NCBI RefSeq assembly: GCF_014596475.1
Contig: NZ_MECJ01000038.1
Span: forward strand, 101,541-165,540
DNA: 64,000 bases
Source: Streptomyces sp. CBMA152
GTDB lineage: Bacteria; Actinomycetota; Actinomycetes; Streptomycetales; Streptomycetaceae
Reading direction: 5' to 3'
Part shown: in pieces, positions 1 to 8,508 of the stretch
Layout: every line of letters begins with the position of its first letter
Position numbering within the stretch: position 1 is the first letter of the stretch
Program-made: the position numbers and the translations under genes
The notes under the pieces: generated by a model
What the model saw: the letters and a program-made list of their open reading frames with translations, nothing else
What the model was told of the DNA's origin: nothing
The model's database searches: none

Positions 1-2
1 AC

Positions 3-518
3 CCGCTGCCCGACGGCCGGGACGCGGGACTCACGCAGCGCCTCGTGCGCCTCGAACCCGTCGACCTGGTGGTCGGCCCCTCGCACCCGCTGGCCGGCGC
101 CGACGCGGTGCGCCCGGCCGAGCTGCGCGACAGCGTCCTGTGGTGTCCGGCCGAGCTGAGCCGTCTGGACTTCCTGCGCCGCTTCGCCGACGAGTTCCAG
201 ATCACGCGGCGCCACGACGGCCCCAACCTGGGCCTGGACCACCTCGTCCGGGGCCTGAGCACCGACCCCGACGGCTTCACCGTCTTCCCCGCCGACGCGC
301 CGCTGCCGGACCACACGGGCCTGCGCTCCATCCCGCTCGTCGAGCCGACACCGCTGTACGCCTGGTCGCTGGCCTGGCGCGAGTCGTCCCGCCATCCACA
401 GCTCGACACCTTGCTGCGCGGTTTCGCCGAAGCAGGTCGTTCCCGGCGCTGGCTGGAGTACAAGCCGGGGCGCGACTGGCTCCCCGACACCGACCATCCG
501 AAACTCGCGCCCCACTAG
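3..518 (+). CDS. LysR-family transcriptional regulator, C-terminal part (cut by window edge)
   Basis: The frame is open from the first bases of the window and stops at 516-518, giving about 171 residues. The start and the N-terminal winged-helix domain lie outside. What remains resembles the distal half of a LysR-type substrate-binding domain: the stretch VDLVVGPSHPLAGADAVRPAEL is the usual 'competitor ... HPLA ... v...dL' segment, and the protein ends in a Trp-rich tail (YAWSLAWRESS) typical of the last strands of PBP2-like folds. Its target genes are unknown. The next gene (MpaB-type oxygenase) starts 22 bases downstream on the same strand and could be co-transcribed. The family call rests on the effector domain alone. 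Confidence 0.7.
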   Translation, partial: PLPDGRDAGLTQRLVRLEPVDLVVGPSHPLAGADAVRPAELRDSVLWCPAELSRLDFLRRFADEFQITRRHDGPNLGLDHLVRGLSTDPDGFTVFPADAPLPDHTGLRSIPLVEPTPLYAWSLAWRESSRHPQLDTLLRGFAEAGRSRRWLEYKPGRDWLPDTDHPKLAPH

Positions 519-539
519 TCATCTGATATCCCTGGATGT

Positions 540-1412
540 GTGATCGAAAACCGTACGTCCACCGACCCCACCCCGCCCCCGCCCGGCGGAGTGCTGTGGA
601 GCCTCGCCGGGGACGTGCGGGTCCTGCTCACGCTGCCCGCGGCCCTGGCGCTCCAGGTCGCCCATCCCGCCGTCGGCGCCGGGGTCGACGAGCACTCTGT
701 GTTCCGGACCGACCCCTGGGGCCGCGGTGAGCGCTCGCTGCGCTCGCTCCAGCTGTGGGTGTACGGGGGCGAGGCCGCGGCCCAGGAGGGGCGTCGGCTG
801 CGGGAGCTGCACCGGAGCATCCAGGGCACCGACGCGCGGGGCCGCCGCTACCATGCGCTGACCCCGGCCAACTACGCGTGGGTGCATGCCACCGGGTATC
901 CGATCTTCGCCTACAGCCAGCAGTACCTGCGCCGTCCCTGCACCGAGGCGCAGGAGCGGCAGATGTACGCGGAGTGGCTTCAGGTCGGGCGCGTTCTGGG
1001 CATCCACGACCGGGACATGCCGCAGAGCATCGAGGAGTTCTGGCCGTACTACCGCAAGGTGCTCGCCGACGAGATCGGTGCGAACGCCGTGGTCGAGGAG
1101 CTGGTCTCGCTCCACCCGGACGTTCCGGCCCCCGCCCTCGGGCCGCTCCCCGTACGACTGTTGCTGCGGCTGTGCTGGCCGCTGCTCCTGCCGCCGATCG
1201 CGCGCTTCAGACGGTTTTTGACCATCGGCTTCCTGCCGCCGGACGCGCGCGCGGCGATGGGGCTCGAATGGACCGACGCCCAGGAGCGCGCGCTGCGCCG
1301 GTTCGGCCGCGTGGTGCGGGCGGTCGTGCCCGTACTGCCGGAGCGGCTGCGCTATCTGCCGCTCGCCCGACGGGCCAGGGCGCGGGCAAAGGCCGAGAAG
1401 CGCGCTGGATGA
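540..1412 (+). CDS. MpaB/DUF2236-type oxygenase family protein
   Basis: 290 aa from a GTG start. The protein matches the DUF2236 (MpaB / rubber-oxygenase catalytic domain) family: an N-terminal helix reading LLTLPAALALQVAHPAVGAGVDEHS, then RTDPWGRGERSLRS, the conserved YHALTPANYAWVHAT segment and a YCY-type helical core. Family members studied in fungi and rubber degraders are haem-dependent oxygenases; the substrate here cannot be inferred. The helices near residues 205-225 (PVRLLLRLCWPLLLPPIARF) are hydrophobic, which suits a membrane-associated enzyme. It ends five bases before the convergently transcribed LacI gene. Start choice: GTG at 540 gives the complete domain, but no strong Shine-Dalgarno site is visible. 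Confidence 0.8.
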   Translation: MIENRTSTDPTPPPPGGVLWSLAGDVRVLLTLPAALALQVAHPAVGAGVDEHSVFRTDPWGRGERSLRSLQLWVYGGEAAAQEGRRLRELHRSIQGTDARGRRYHALTPANYAWVHATGYPIFAYSQQYLRRPCTEAQERQMYAEWLQVGRVLGIHDRDMPQSIEEFWPYYRKVLADEIGANAVVEELVSLHPDVPAPALGPLPVRLLLRLCWPLLLPPIARFRRFLTIGFLPPDARAAMGLEWTDAQERALRRFGRVVRAVVPVLPERLRYLPLARRARARAKAEKRAG

Positions 1413-1416
1413 CGCG

Positions 1417-2472
1417 TTACGCGGACGCCCGCCGCACCAGTACCGTCTCCGTGATCACCGGCTCCGGGCTCGTGCCGTCCCCGTTCAGGCCGCTCAGCAG
1501 CAGTCGGGCCATGAGGCGGCCCATGCCCTCGATGTCCTGACGTACCGTCGTCAGCGGTGGGTCCGTCGCCTCGGCGACGCCCGGCATGTCGTCGAAGCCG
1601 ACCAGGGCCACGTCCTCCGGCACCCGGCGGCCGCGCTCGCGCAGCACCTGAAGCGCGCCCGACGCCATCAGGTCGTTCGCGGCGAACACCGCGTCCAAGT
1701 CGGGCCGCCGGTGCAGGAGTTGGGCCATCGCGTGGGCTCCGCTCTCCACGGTGAAGGCGCCCTCGGCGATCAGTTTCGGGTCGGTGTGGGGCAGGACGTC
1801 ATGAAAGCCGTCGAGCCGGTCCGTCGCCGAGGTCTGGTCGGGCGGGCCCGCCAGGTGGGCTATGCGGGTGCGGCCGAGCGCGAGCAGATGGCGTACGCCC
1901 GCGCGGGCACCGGCCCGGTTGTCGGCGTCGACGTACGGCACGGGCCGCTCGCCCGGCGGCGTCGGCCAGCTCGGGCGGCCCCCGTACACGGTCGGTATCC
2001 CGGTCCTGCGGGCGATCGCGGGCAGCGGGTCGTCGGTGTGCAGCGAGAAGGCCAGCGCGCCGTCGACGTGTCCGCCCGCCAGATAGCGCGCGATCCGCTC
2101 GTAGTCGCCCGGCCCCTCCACGAGGAGCAGCACCAACTGGGTGTCGTGGGCGGTGAGTTCCTTGCTGATGCCCCGGATCTGCTGGGAGAAGAACGGGTCG
2201 GAGAAGATCCGGATCTCCGGCTCGGCGATGATCACGGCGACCGCGCCGGTGCGCCGGGTGACCAGGGTGCGGGCCGCGTGGTTGGGGACGTATCCCAGCT
2301 CCTCGACCGCCTGGCGCACCTTGTTCACCAGCGGGGGACGCACGCCCGCGCCGCCGTTCATGACCCGGGACGCCGTGGCCCGGGAGACACCGGCGCGCGC
2401 GGCGACGGATTCCAGCGTGGGCCGGGACCCGGGGTGCGGGTCCGTGTCCGGTGCGGTGTGCTGCTCGGTCAA
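1417..2472 (-). CDS. LacI-family transcriptional regulator
   Basis: 351 aa. The N-terminal helix-turn-helix with hinge is clear: about residues 17-40 read PTLESVAARAGVSRATASRV, followed by MNGGAGVRPPLVNKVRQAVEELGYVPNHAARTLVTRR. A periplasmic-binding-protein-like sugar-sensing domain follows, with the family signature NDLMASGALQVLRERGRRVPEDVALVGFDD. It probably controls a carbohydrate gene set, but no transporter or glycosidase is adjacent, so it may act elsewhere or on itself. An AGCGCT core, common in LacI-type operators, lies at 2555-2560, about 85 bases upstream of the start. That is weak evidence for autoregulation. The closest sugar enzyme in the window is the alpha-galactosidase at 46.9 kb. 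Confidence 0.92.
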   Translation of the reverse strand: MTEQHTAPDTDPHPGSRPTLESVAARAGVSRATASRVMNGGAGVRPPLVNKVRQAVEELGYVPNHAARTLVTRRTGAVAVIIAEPEIRIFSDPFFSQQIRGISKELTAHDTQLVLLLVEGPGDYERIARYLAGGHVDGALAFSLHTDDPLPAIARRTGIPTVYGGRPSWPTPPGERPVPYVDADNRAGARAGVRHLLALGRTRIAHLAGPPDQTSATDRLDGFHDVLPHTDPKLIAEGAFTVESGAHAMAQLLHRRPDLDAVFAANDLMASGALQVLRERGRRVPEDVALVGFDDMPGVAEATDPPLTTVRQDIEGMGRLMARLLLSGLNGDGTSPEPVITETVLVRRASA

Positions 2473-2616
2473 GGCGGGTGCTCCTCGCGGGCGGCGTGGC
2501 GGCGCCGGGCGGGGCGCCGCGTACAGCGTAGTGGCGCGCCGCCGCCCCCAGCAGAGCGCTAAGTGGTGGGCGGGCGCGGGCTTCCCAGCCGCGCCCGCCC
2601 ACCGGTTCAGGAGCCC

Positions 2617-4116
2617 TCAGTGGTGGTCGTGGATGTCGTTCGTCTCCGCGATCTTCTTCCAGGACTTCGGCTGGGCCACCGGCGTTCCGGCGGACCGGGC
2701 CACGAGGTTGGCCTTCTTCGCGGCCGCGGCGGCGGGCTTCGCCTGCTGGTACAGCCAGGTGTCGAAGAGCCCGGCGAGCGGCTTGCCGGAGATCTTCTCG
2801 GCGTACTGTACGAAGTCGCCCACATTGGCGTTGCCGTACTGGTGGGCCGTCGGCCAGCCCTTGAGGATGGCGAAGAACGCCTTGTCGCCGACCGCGTTGC
2901 GCAGCGCCTGGATGGCGAGCGCGCCCCGGTCGTAGACGGCCAGGTCGAACTGGTTGTCCGGGCCCGGGTCGCCCGGCTTGACCTGCCAGAACGGGTCATT
3001 GGCCGGGTGCTGGGCGTACACGTAGTCAGCCAGCTCCTGCGTGGTGCCCTCGCCCTCCTTCTCCGACCAGAGCCACTGGGTGTAGCGGGCGAAGCCCTCG
3101 TTGTTCCAGATGTCCTTCCAGCCCTTCACCGACACGCTGTCGCCGTACCACTGGTGGGCCAGCTCATGCACGATCACCGAGACGTTGGCGCCGTTCGCGA
3201 ACTGCTTGGGGCTGTAGTACGGGCGGGTCTGCGTCTCCAGGGCGAAGCCGGAGGTCACGTTGGGCACGTAGCCGCCGACCGAGTTGAACGGGTAGGGGCC
3301 GTACAGGGTGCTCAGCCACTCGACGACGTCCTTGGTGCGCTCGACGCTGGCGCGCGCGGCGCCGTCGTTGTCACCGAGGTCCTTGCTGTACGCGTTGATG
3401 ATCGGCAGGCCGTTGGCCGTGGTGTCCGTCGTGATGTCGAACTTGCCGATCGCGAGCGTCGCGAGATAGCTGGCCTGCGGCTTGTTGGAGCGCCAGTTGA
3501 ACCGCGTCCAGCCCCGCGCGGAACTCTGCGACTGGAGCGTGCCGTTGCTGATCGCCTGGGTGCCGTCCGGCACGAGCACCGACACGTCGTACGTGGCCTT
3601 GTCCAGCGGGTGGTCGTTGGACGGGAACCACCACACGGCCGAGTCGGGCTCCTGGGCGGCCACACCACCGTCCGGGGTGCGGTGCCAGGCCGTGTAGCCG
3701 CCGATGCTCAGCTCGGACGGCTTGCCCGCGTACTTCACCACCACCGAGATCGACTTCCCCTTGACCAGCGGCGCGGCCGGGGTGATCTCCAGCTCCTGGG
3801 TGCCGGACTTGGCGTACGTCGCCTTCGTGCCGTTGACCAGCACCTCGCTCACCTGGAGCCCGAAGTCGAGGTTGAAGCGGGAGAGGTTCTGCGTGGTGGT
3901 GGCGAGGATCGTCGCCGTGCCCTCCAGCAGGTCCGTGGTGGGCTGGTACTTCAGTCTCAGGTCGTAGTGGGAAACGTCGTAACCGCCGTTGCCGCTGCTC
4001 GGGTAGTAGGAGTCGCCGATACCCGGGGCTCCCGGTGTGAAGTCGGTCGCGGATGCCGGGATCGCCAGCAGCAGGGACGCGGCGAGCACGCTCGGGGCGA
4101 TGATTTTGCGGTGCAC
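2617..4116 (-). CDS. Secreted M1-family metallopeptidase
   Basis: 499 aa from GTG at 4116, which has GGAG five bases upstream; a longer frame to 4176 has no such site. Residues 1-24 (basic HRK then a hydrophobic run ending in PASATD) form a signal peptide, so the enzyme is exported. The zinc motif HELAHQWYGD lies near residue 318, with the third ligand Glu in WNNEGFARY about 23 residues on, the HExxH-x18-E arrangement of M1 aminopeptidases. The gluzincin core is complete, but the protein is short for the family because it lacks the large C-terminal helical domain. It is divergent from the X-Pro dipeptidyl peptidase gene at 4307. Both encode exported peptide-degrading enzymes and share a 190-base intergenic region. 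Confidence 0.9.
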   Translation of the reverse strand: MHRKIIAPSVLAASLLLAIPASATDFTPGAPGIGDSYYPSSGNGGYDVSHYDLRLKYQPTTDLLEGTATILATTTQNLSRFNLDFGLQVSEVLVNGTKATYAKSGTQELEITPAAPLVKGKSISVVVKYAGKPSELSIGGYTAWHRTPDGGVAAQEPDSAVWWFPSNDHPLDKATYDVSVLVPDGTQAISNGTLQSQSSARGWTRFNWRSNKPQASYLATLAIGKFDITTDTTANGLPIINAYSKDLGDNDGAARASVERTKDVVEWLSTLYGPYPFNSVGGYVPNVTSGFALETQTRPYYSPKQFANGANVSVIVHELAHQWYGDSVSVKGWKDIWNNEGFARYTQWLWSEKEGEGTTQELADYVYAQHPANDPFWQVKPGDPGPDNQFDLAVYDRGALAIQALRNAVGDKAFFAILKGWPTAHQYGNANVGDFVQYAEKISGKPLAGLFDTWLYQQAKPAAAAAKKANLVARSAGTPVAQPKSWKKIAETNDIHDHH

Positions 4117-4306
4117 GAGTGCTCCAAGTCGTCGGGGTGAACGATCTCTTCGGACCCTATTCAGCGCCCGCCGCACCGGTCATGTCCATGGCCCCTGCTG
4201 TCACACGATCGCCATTGCGCCGACATGTTTACTTGCTCGACTCGACTCTCTTTCGGACCACGACTGCCCTCTTTTGCACGGGAGTTGACGGGAGTACCGT
4301 CCGCCC

Positions 4307-6316
4307 ATGCCGATAGCCACGCGGTTCACCCGCACGAGGTCCAGATCGCCTCGGAACAGCTCGCTCCGGTCGCCCCGCTGGGGTCGCCTGCTCGTGGTGG
4401 CGGTCGCGGCCGCCCTGACCGCCCTGTTCGTCTCGCCGGTGGGCGCCCAGGCCGCCCGCGCCAAGGAGAGCAGGCCCGTCTACTCGTACGAGAACGCCAT
4501 CCGCGAGTCCGTCTGGGTCGACACCCGCCTCGACGCGGACGGCGACGGGAGGACCGACCGGGTCGCCGTCGACATCGTCCGCCCGCGCGAGCCCGCACAG
4601 CAGGGCCGCAAGGTTCCGGTCATCCTGGAGGCCTCGCCGTACTACTCGTGCTGCGGGCGCGGCAACGAGAGCCAGCTCAAGACGTACGACGCGCAAGGCC
4701 ATGTCGTCCAGATGCCGCTGTTCTACGACAACTACTTCGTGCCGCGCGGCTACGCCTTCGTCGCCGTCGACCTGTCCGGAACCAATCGCTCGGACGGCTG
4801 TGTCGACGTCGGCGGCTCCTCGGACGTCCAGTCGGCGAAGGCGGTCGTCGACTGGCTCAACGGCCGCGCGCGTGCCTACACCACCCGTACGGGTACACAG
4901 CGCGTCGGCGCCGACTGGACCAACGGCCGCACCGGCATGATCGGCAAGAGCTGGGACGGCACCATCGCCAACGGGGTCGCCGCCACCGGCGTCGAGGGCC
5001 TGAAGACCATCGTGCCGATCAGCTCCATCTCCTCCTGGTACGACTACTACTTCGCCAAGGGCGCCTCGCTCTACGACTCGGGCCCCGACTGGCTCTCCAA
5101 CTACGTCGAGAGCCCGGATGCGCGGGCCCACTGCGGCGCCGTACAGCAGAAACTCGTCGACGGGGCGCCGCGCGACGGCGACTGGACGCCGCTGTGGACC
5201 GGGCGTGACTACGTCGCCGACGCGTCCAAGGTCAAGGCCAGCGTGTTCGTGGTGCACGGCATGCAGGACCTGAACGTGCGCACCAAGAACTTCGGCCAGT
5301 GGTGGGACGCGCTCGCGGCGAACGGTGTCGAGCGCAAGATCTGGCTCTCCCAGACCGGGCACGTCGACCCGTTCGACTACCGGCGCTCCGACTGGGTCGA
5401 CACCCTGCACCAGTGGTTCGACCACTACCTCCTCGGCTATGACAACGGCATCGAGCGTGCGCCGATGGCCGACATCGAGCGCCACGTCGACCAGTGGTCC
5501 ACCGATGCCGTGTGGCCGCCCACGGGCACCCGGGACACCGTGCTGCGCCCGGCCACCGGCTCCGCGCCCGGCGTCGGCACCCTCGGGCTGAGCCGCGCAC
5601 CCGCAGGTTCCAGCGAGACGTTCACCGACAACCCGGCGCTGGACGAGACCAGTTGGTCCGCGACCGTGGACAAGCCGACCCCGGAGAAAGCCGGATTCGT
5701 CACCCCGACGCTCACCAAGGACCTGCGGCTCTCCGGCTCCTCCAAGGTGACGGTCACCGCGACCCCGACCACCACCAGCGCTCATCTCTCGGCGGTCCTG
5801 GTCGACCTCGGCCCCGACACCATCCGTAACTACGGCGGCGCGGGCGAGGGCATCCTCACCGGCACCGACCGCACCTGCTGGGGCCCGAGCACGACCGGGG
5901 ACAGCTCCTGCTACAAGGTCACCTCGGCCGACAAGAAGGCTGTCGACTACACCGTGTTCAGCCGCGGCTGGGCCGACCTCGGCCACTACACGGGCGACAC
6001 CGGGCAGCCGCTGAACCCGGGCACGCCGTACACGATCACGCTCGACCTGCATGCCAGCGACCATGTCGTCCCGGCCGGGCACCGGCTCGCGCTGATCGTC
6101 GCGGGCACCGACAAGGACCTCATCGACCCGCCCGCGAGCACCCCGACACTCACCGTCGACCTCGCCCACACCTGGGCGAAGCTGCCGCTGGTCGGCGGTA
6201 CGGGAGCGTTCCGCCGGGCCACCACCGGCACGCCGCCGCAGGTCGCGCCGCATCTCGCGCGTCCGACCGGCGTCTCGGTCCCGCAGACGGGCAGCCGGGT
6301 CCCGGGGGAGCGATGA
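4307..6316 (+). CDS. Secreted Xaa-Pro dipeptidyl-peptidase (CocE/NonD hydrolase family)
   Basis: 669 aa. A basic N-terminus (RFTRTRSRSPRNSSLRSPRW) precedes a hydrophobic segment ending at AQAA, so it is a likely exported protein, with a twin-Arg-poor signal. The alpha/beta-hydrolase core carries the nucleophile in GKSWDG (Ser near residue 215), with an Asp in HGMQDLNV and a His in SQTGHVDP. A C-terminal jelly-roll domain (from about residue 430) is typical of X-Pro dipeptidyl peptidases (S15) and cocaine esterase. Such enzymes release X-Pro dipeptides from peptides. The start ATG sits six bases after TACCGT, a -10-like hexamer, so the transcript may be leaderless. It is divergent from the M1 peptidase gene. 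Confidence 0.88.
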   Translation: MPIATRFTRTRSRSPRNSSLRSPRWGRLLVVAVAAALTALFVSPVGAQAARAKESRPVYSYENAIRESVWVDTRLDADGDGRTDRVAVDIVRPREPAQQGRKVPVILEASPYYSCCGRGNESQLKTYDAQGHVVQMPLFYDNYFVPRGYAFVAVDLSGTNRSDGCVDVGGSSDVQSAKAVVDWLNGRARAYTTRTGTQRVGADWTNGRTGMIGKSWDGTIANGVAATGVEGLKTIVPISSISSWYDYYFAKGASLYDSGPDWLSNYVESPDARAHCGAVQQKLVDGAPRDGDWTPLWTGRDYVADASKVKASVFVVHGMQDLNVRTKNFGQWWDALAANGVERKIWLSQTGHVDPFDYRRSDWVDTLHQWFDHYLLGYDNGIERAPMADIERHVDQWSTDAVWPPTGTRDTVLRPATGSAPGVGTLGLSRAPAGSSETFTDNPALDETSWSATVDKPTPEKAGFVTPTLTKDLRLSGSSKVTVTATPTTTSAHLSAVLVDLGPDTIRNYGGAGEGILTGTDRTCWGPSTTGDSSCYKVTSADKKAVDYTVFSRGWADLGHYTGDTGQPLNPGTPYTITLDLHASDHVVPAGHRLALIVAGTDKDLIDPPASTPTLTVDLAHTWAKLPLVGGTGAFRRATTGTPPQVAPHLARPTGVSVPQTGSRVPGER

Positions 6317-6360
6317 GGGTCCGCGCGGCCGAACCCGGCCAGCGCTGCTGAGACGGGTTC

Positions 6361-7290
6361 TCACCGGAGGGGAGTGCGGGAGGCGGCCAGTGCGGCCGCC
6401 TCCCGCGCACACCCCCAGGCGACGGTGACACCGGCGCCGCCATGGCCGTAGTTGTGCACCACGACACCACCGGAGCTGGTCGCCTCGGCCTCGATCCGGA
6501 CGCCTCCGTCCCGCACCGGCCGCAGCCCGGCCCGATGCGCGAGCACCCGTGCCCCGGCGATCTCGGGGCGCACCTGGGCGCATCGCGCGACGATCTCCTC
6601 GGCGGTCCGGGCGTCGGGGGTCAGGTCCCAGGCGTCGTCCTGCGCGGTGCCGCCGAGCAGCAGTCCGTACGGCTGGGGGAAGAAGTAGGTGCTGGCATCG
6701 GAGTCGTCGACGGCGGTGTACCACTCGGTGATGCCGGGGTTCTCCACGATCACCAACTGGCCGCGCACCGGCCGTACCTGCGGATCGGGCACGATGTGGC
6801 GGGCGCCGAGGCCGGTGCAGTTGATCACGAGCGGCGCGTCGGGGAGCCGGTCGACCTCACGGATCTCCACCTTCGTGCCCGTGGCCTCCAGACGTGCGCG
6901 CAGCCAGTCCAGATGGGTCGGCATGTCGATCAGCGGCACCCGGGCGAGCACCCCCTGCGCGGACTGGCGCAGCCCGTCCACCTCGGCCGCCCATGGGCCG
7001 AGTTCGGAGAGCCGGATGCCCGCGTGCAGCCCTTCCACCAGCCGTACCCCGGTCGTCTCGGGCTCGGCGGCGAGCTGTTCGTACACCCGCAGGGAGGTGA
7101 GCGCCCACTCGCCGACGCGCGCGGCCGGTTCGATCCGGTACGGCCACCACAGGGCGCCCGCCACCGCCGATGTGGTGCCGTCGACCGGATCCCGGCTCCA
7201 CACCCGGACCTTGCGGCCCGACTCCGCCAGGACGACCGCCGTCGTCAGACCGATGACCCCGCCACCCACCACGATCGTCTCGTCGCTCAT
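6361..7290 (-). CDS. FAD-dependent D-amino-acid oxidase
   Basis: 309 aa. An N-terminal dinucleotide-binding motif VVGGGVIGLTTAVVLAESG (residues 7-25) is followed by WSRDP and the SAVAGALWWPYR segment, characteristic of D-amino-acid oxidases. The C-terminus holds HRAGLRPVRDGGVRIE and VVHNYGHGGAGVTVAWGCA, the conserved Arg and the FAD-contacting GHGGxG of the DAO family. It would oxidise D-amino acids to 2-oxo acids with H2O2 release; which substrate is not evident. It is divergent from the gene at 7357 across only 66 bases, so promoters overlap. It lies convergent to the peptidase gene ending at 6316. Confidence 0.9.
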   Translation of the reverse strand: MSDETIVVGGGVIGLTTAVVLAESGRKVRVWSRDPVDGTTSAVAGALWWPYRIEPAARVGEWALTSLRVYEQLAAEPETTGVRLVEGLHAGIRLSELGPWAAEVDGLRQSAQGVLARVPLIDMPTHLDWLRARLEATGTKVEIREVDRLPDAPLVINCTGLGARHIVPDPQVRPVRGQLVIVENPGITEWYTAVDDSDASTYFFPQPYGLLLGGTAQDDAWDLTPDARTAEEIVARCAQVRPEIAGARVLAHRAGLRPVRDGGVRIEAEATSSGGVVVHNYGHGGAGVTVAWGCAREAAALAASRTPLR

Positions 7291-7356
7291 GACGGGACGG
7301 TAGCGGATCGGGTGATGCCGTGCTCGAAACAGCCGGAAGGTGGGAATACTGGGGAT

Positions 7357-8373
7357 ATGTCTGCCGCGTACGCGACCTTCGGACTGGCCCCCGCGATGCG
7401 GGCAGGCGACGTCGATGGCAACGGATCACCGCAACTGCACCGCGACTTCATGGACTTCGTCGTCAACGGCCGCCCCCTGCTGCTCCAACTCGCCGACCTG
7501 GACGCCGTCTCGCCGCTGGCCTCCGACGTACCGCCCGCGATCCTCGGCGCCCAGGTGCGCAGCCTGCTCCTGGAGACCGACCCACCGCTCGCGAACGGGC
7601 GTTACGTGGTCTACGCCTGCCCGGAGTGCGAGGACCTGGCGTGCGGCGCGGTCACCGCGGTCATCGAGCGGCGCGGCGACGACATCATCTGGCGCGACTT
7701 CGCCTGGCAGACCGCCCCCGTGCCCGATCTGGAGCGCAACGGCTACCACGGGATAGGGCCGTTCCGCTTCCGCGCCGAGGAGTACCGGGCGGCCCTGGAG
7801 CGGCTGCTCGACGACGAGCCGCCCCGGCGCCGGGTGCTCCTGATCGGGGCCCGCGCGGCCGTCCTCGGCAAGCTCGCGGCGGCGCTGCGCTCGATCGGCA
7901 TCGGCGCGGACATCGCGCACGACGTGAGCGACGCGATGCCCGAGGAGCTCATGTCGTACGGGGCGGTCGCCTTCGGGCGGGGGGTTCCGGAGGACGAACG
8001 CGCCGCCGTGCGGGCCGCGTTCGCCCGGGCCCACGCGCACCCGGCGTATGTGATCGGCCTCGCCCCCGTCACCCCGCTGCTCGTCGCCCAGCTGGAACAG
8101 GCCCTGGACCGCACCCCGCCCGCCCAGCGCCGCCTCACCCGGCTGCTCGCCACCCCTGACGAGGCCCGCCTCACGGTCGGCGCGACCTGCCGGGTGCGCC
8201 TGACCGCGTACCGCCTGGACCGGCTGCACCGCGTCCACACCGAGGAGGTCCTGGACGCGATCCTCGACCCCGGCACCCATCAGGTGCCGCTGGACCCGCA
8301 CGTCCTGCGCGGGGAGTCCTTCCTGGTGGCGCGGACCACGGGCGGGGTGATCACTACGGCGGTCGCGCGCTGA
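7357..8373 (+). CDS. Uncharacterised protein with Cys-containing CPECEDLACG motif
   Basis: 338 aa from ATG at 7357; the frame stays open far upstream, but that part lies antisense to the oxidase gene and is rejected. The start follows GGAATACT GGGGAT, a -10-like element six bases before ATG, suggesting leaderless transcription. I do not recognise a named domain. Residues 88-97 (CPECEDLACG) followed by AVTAVIERRGDDIIWRDFAWQ look like a small metal or redox site. The second half contains a Rossmann-like start (RRVLLIGARAAVLGKLAAAL). The stop codon lies inside the first of three 26-base repeats (8372-8449). Conserved Streptomyces hypothetical; function unknown. Confidence 0.75.
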   Translation: MSAAYATFGLAPAMRAGDVDGNGSPQLHRDFMDFVVNGRPLLLQLADLDAVSPLASDVPPAILGAQVRSLLLETDPPLANGRYVVYACPECEDLACGAVTAVIERRGDDIIWRDFAWQTAPVPDLERNGYHGIGPFRFRAEEYRAALERLLDDEPPRRRVLLIGARAAVLGKLAAALRSIGIGADIAHDVSDAMPEELMSYGAVAFGRGVPEDERAAVRAAFARAHAHPAYVIGLAPVTPLLVAQLEQALDRTPPAQRRLTRLLATPDEARLTVGATCRVRLTAYRLDRLHRVHTEEVLDAILDPGTHQVPLDPHVLRGESFLVARTTGGVITTAVAR

Positions 8374-8449
8374 AACGGTCCGCTGGAGCGTGGCGCTGAA
8401 ACGGTCCACCGGGCATATGTGCCGAAACGGTCCGCCGTACCGGCGGTGC
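8372..8449. repeat. Three tandem 26-base units beginning GAAACGGTCC
   Basis: GAAACGGTCC occurs at 8372, 8398 and 8424, exactly 26 bases apart. Only the first 10-12 bases of each unit are conserved; the remaining 14-16 differ. The first copy overlaps the TGA stop of the preceding gene. The third contains the inverted repeat CCGCCG-TAC-CGGCGG. The block sits 60 bases upstream of the ABC-F gene, so it could be a regulatory array for it or part of the upstream 3' end. Confidence 0.7.
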
Positions 8450-8508
8450 GCGGGCGTGGCGAAAACCGGACCGTGGGAGTCCTGGCACCCACGTAGGATC
8501 TAGACCTC

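Noticed and set aside
4229..6724. 831-codon minus-strand open frame opposite the X-Pro dipeptidyl-peptidase gene
   Set aside because: Shadow of the plus-strand gene: composition is Arg/Gly/Ala-rich without domain motifs, while the plus-strand protein has a full catalytic triad.
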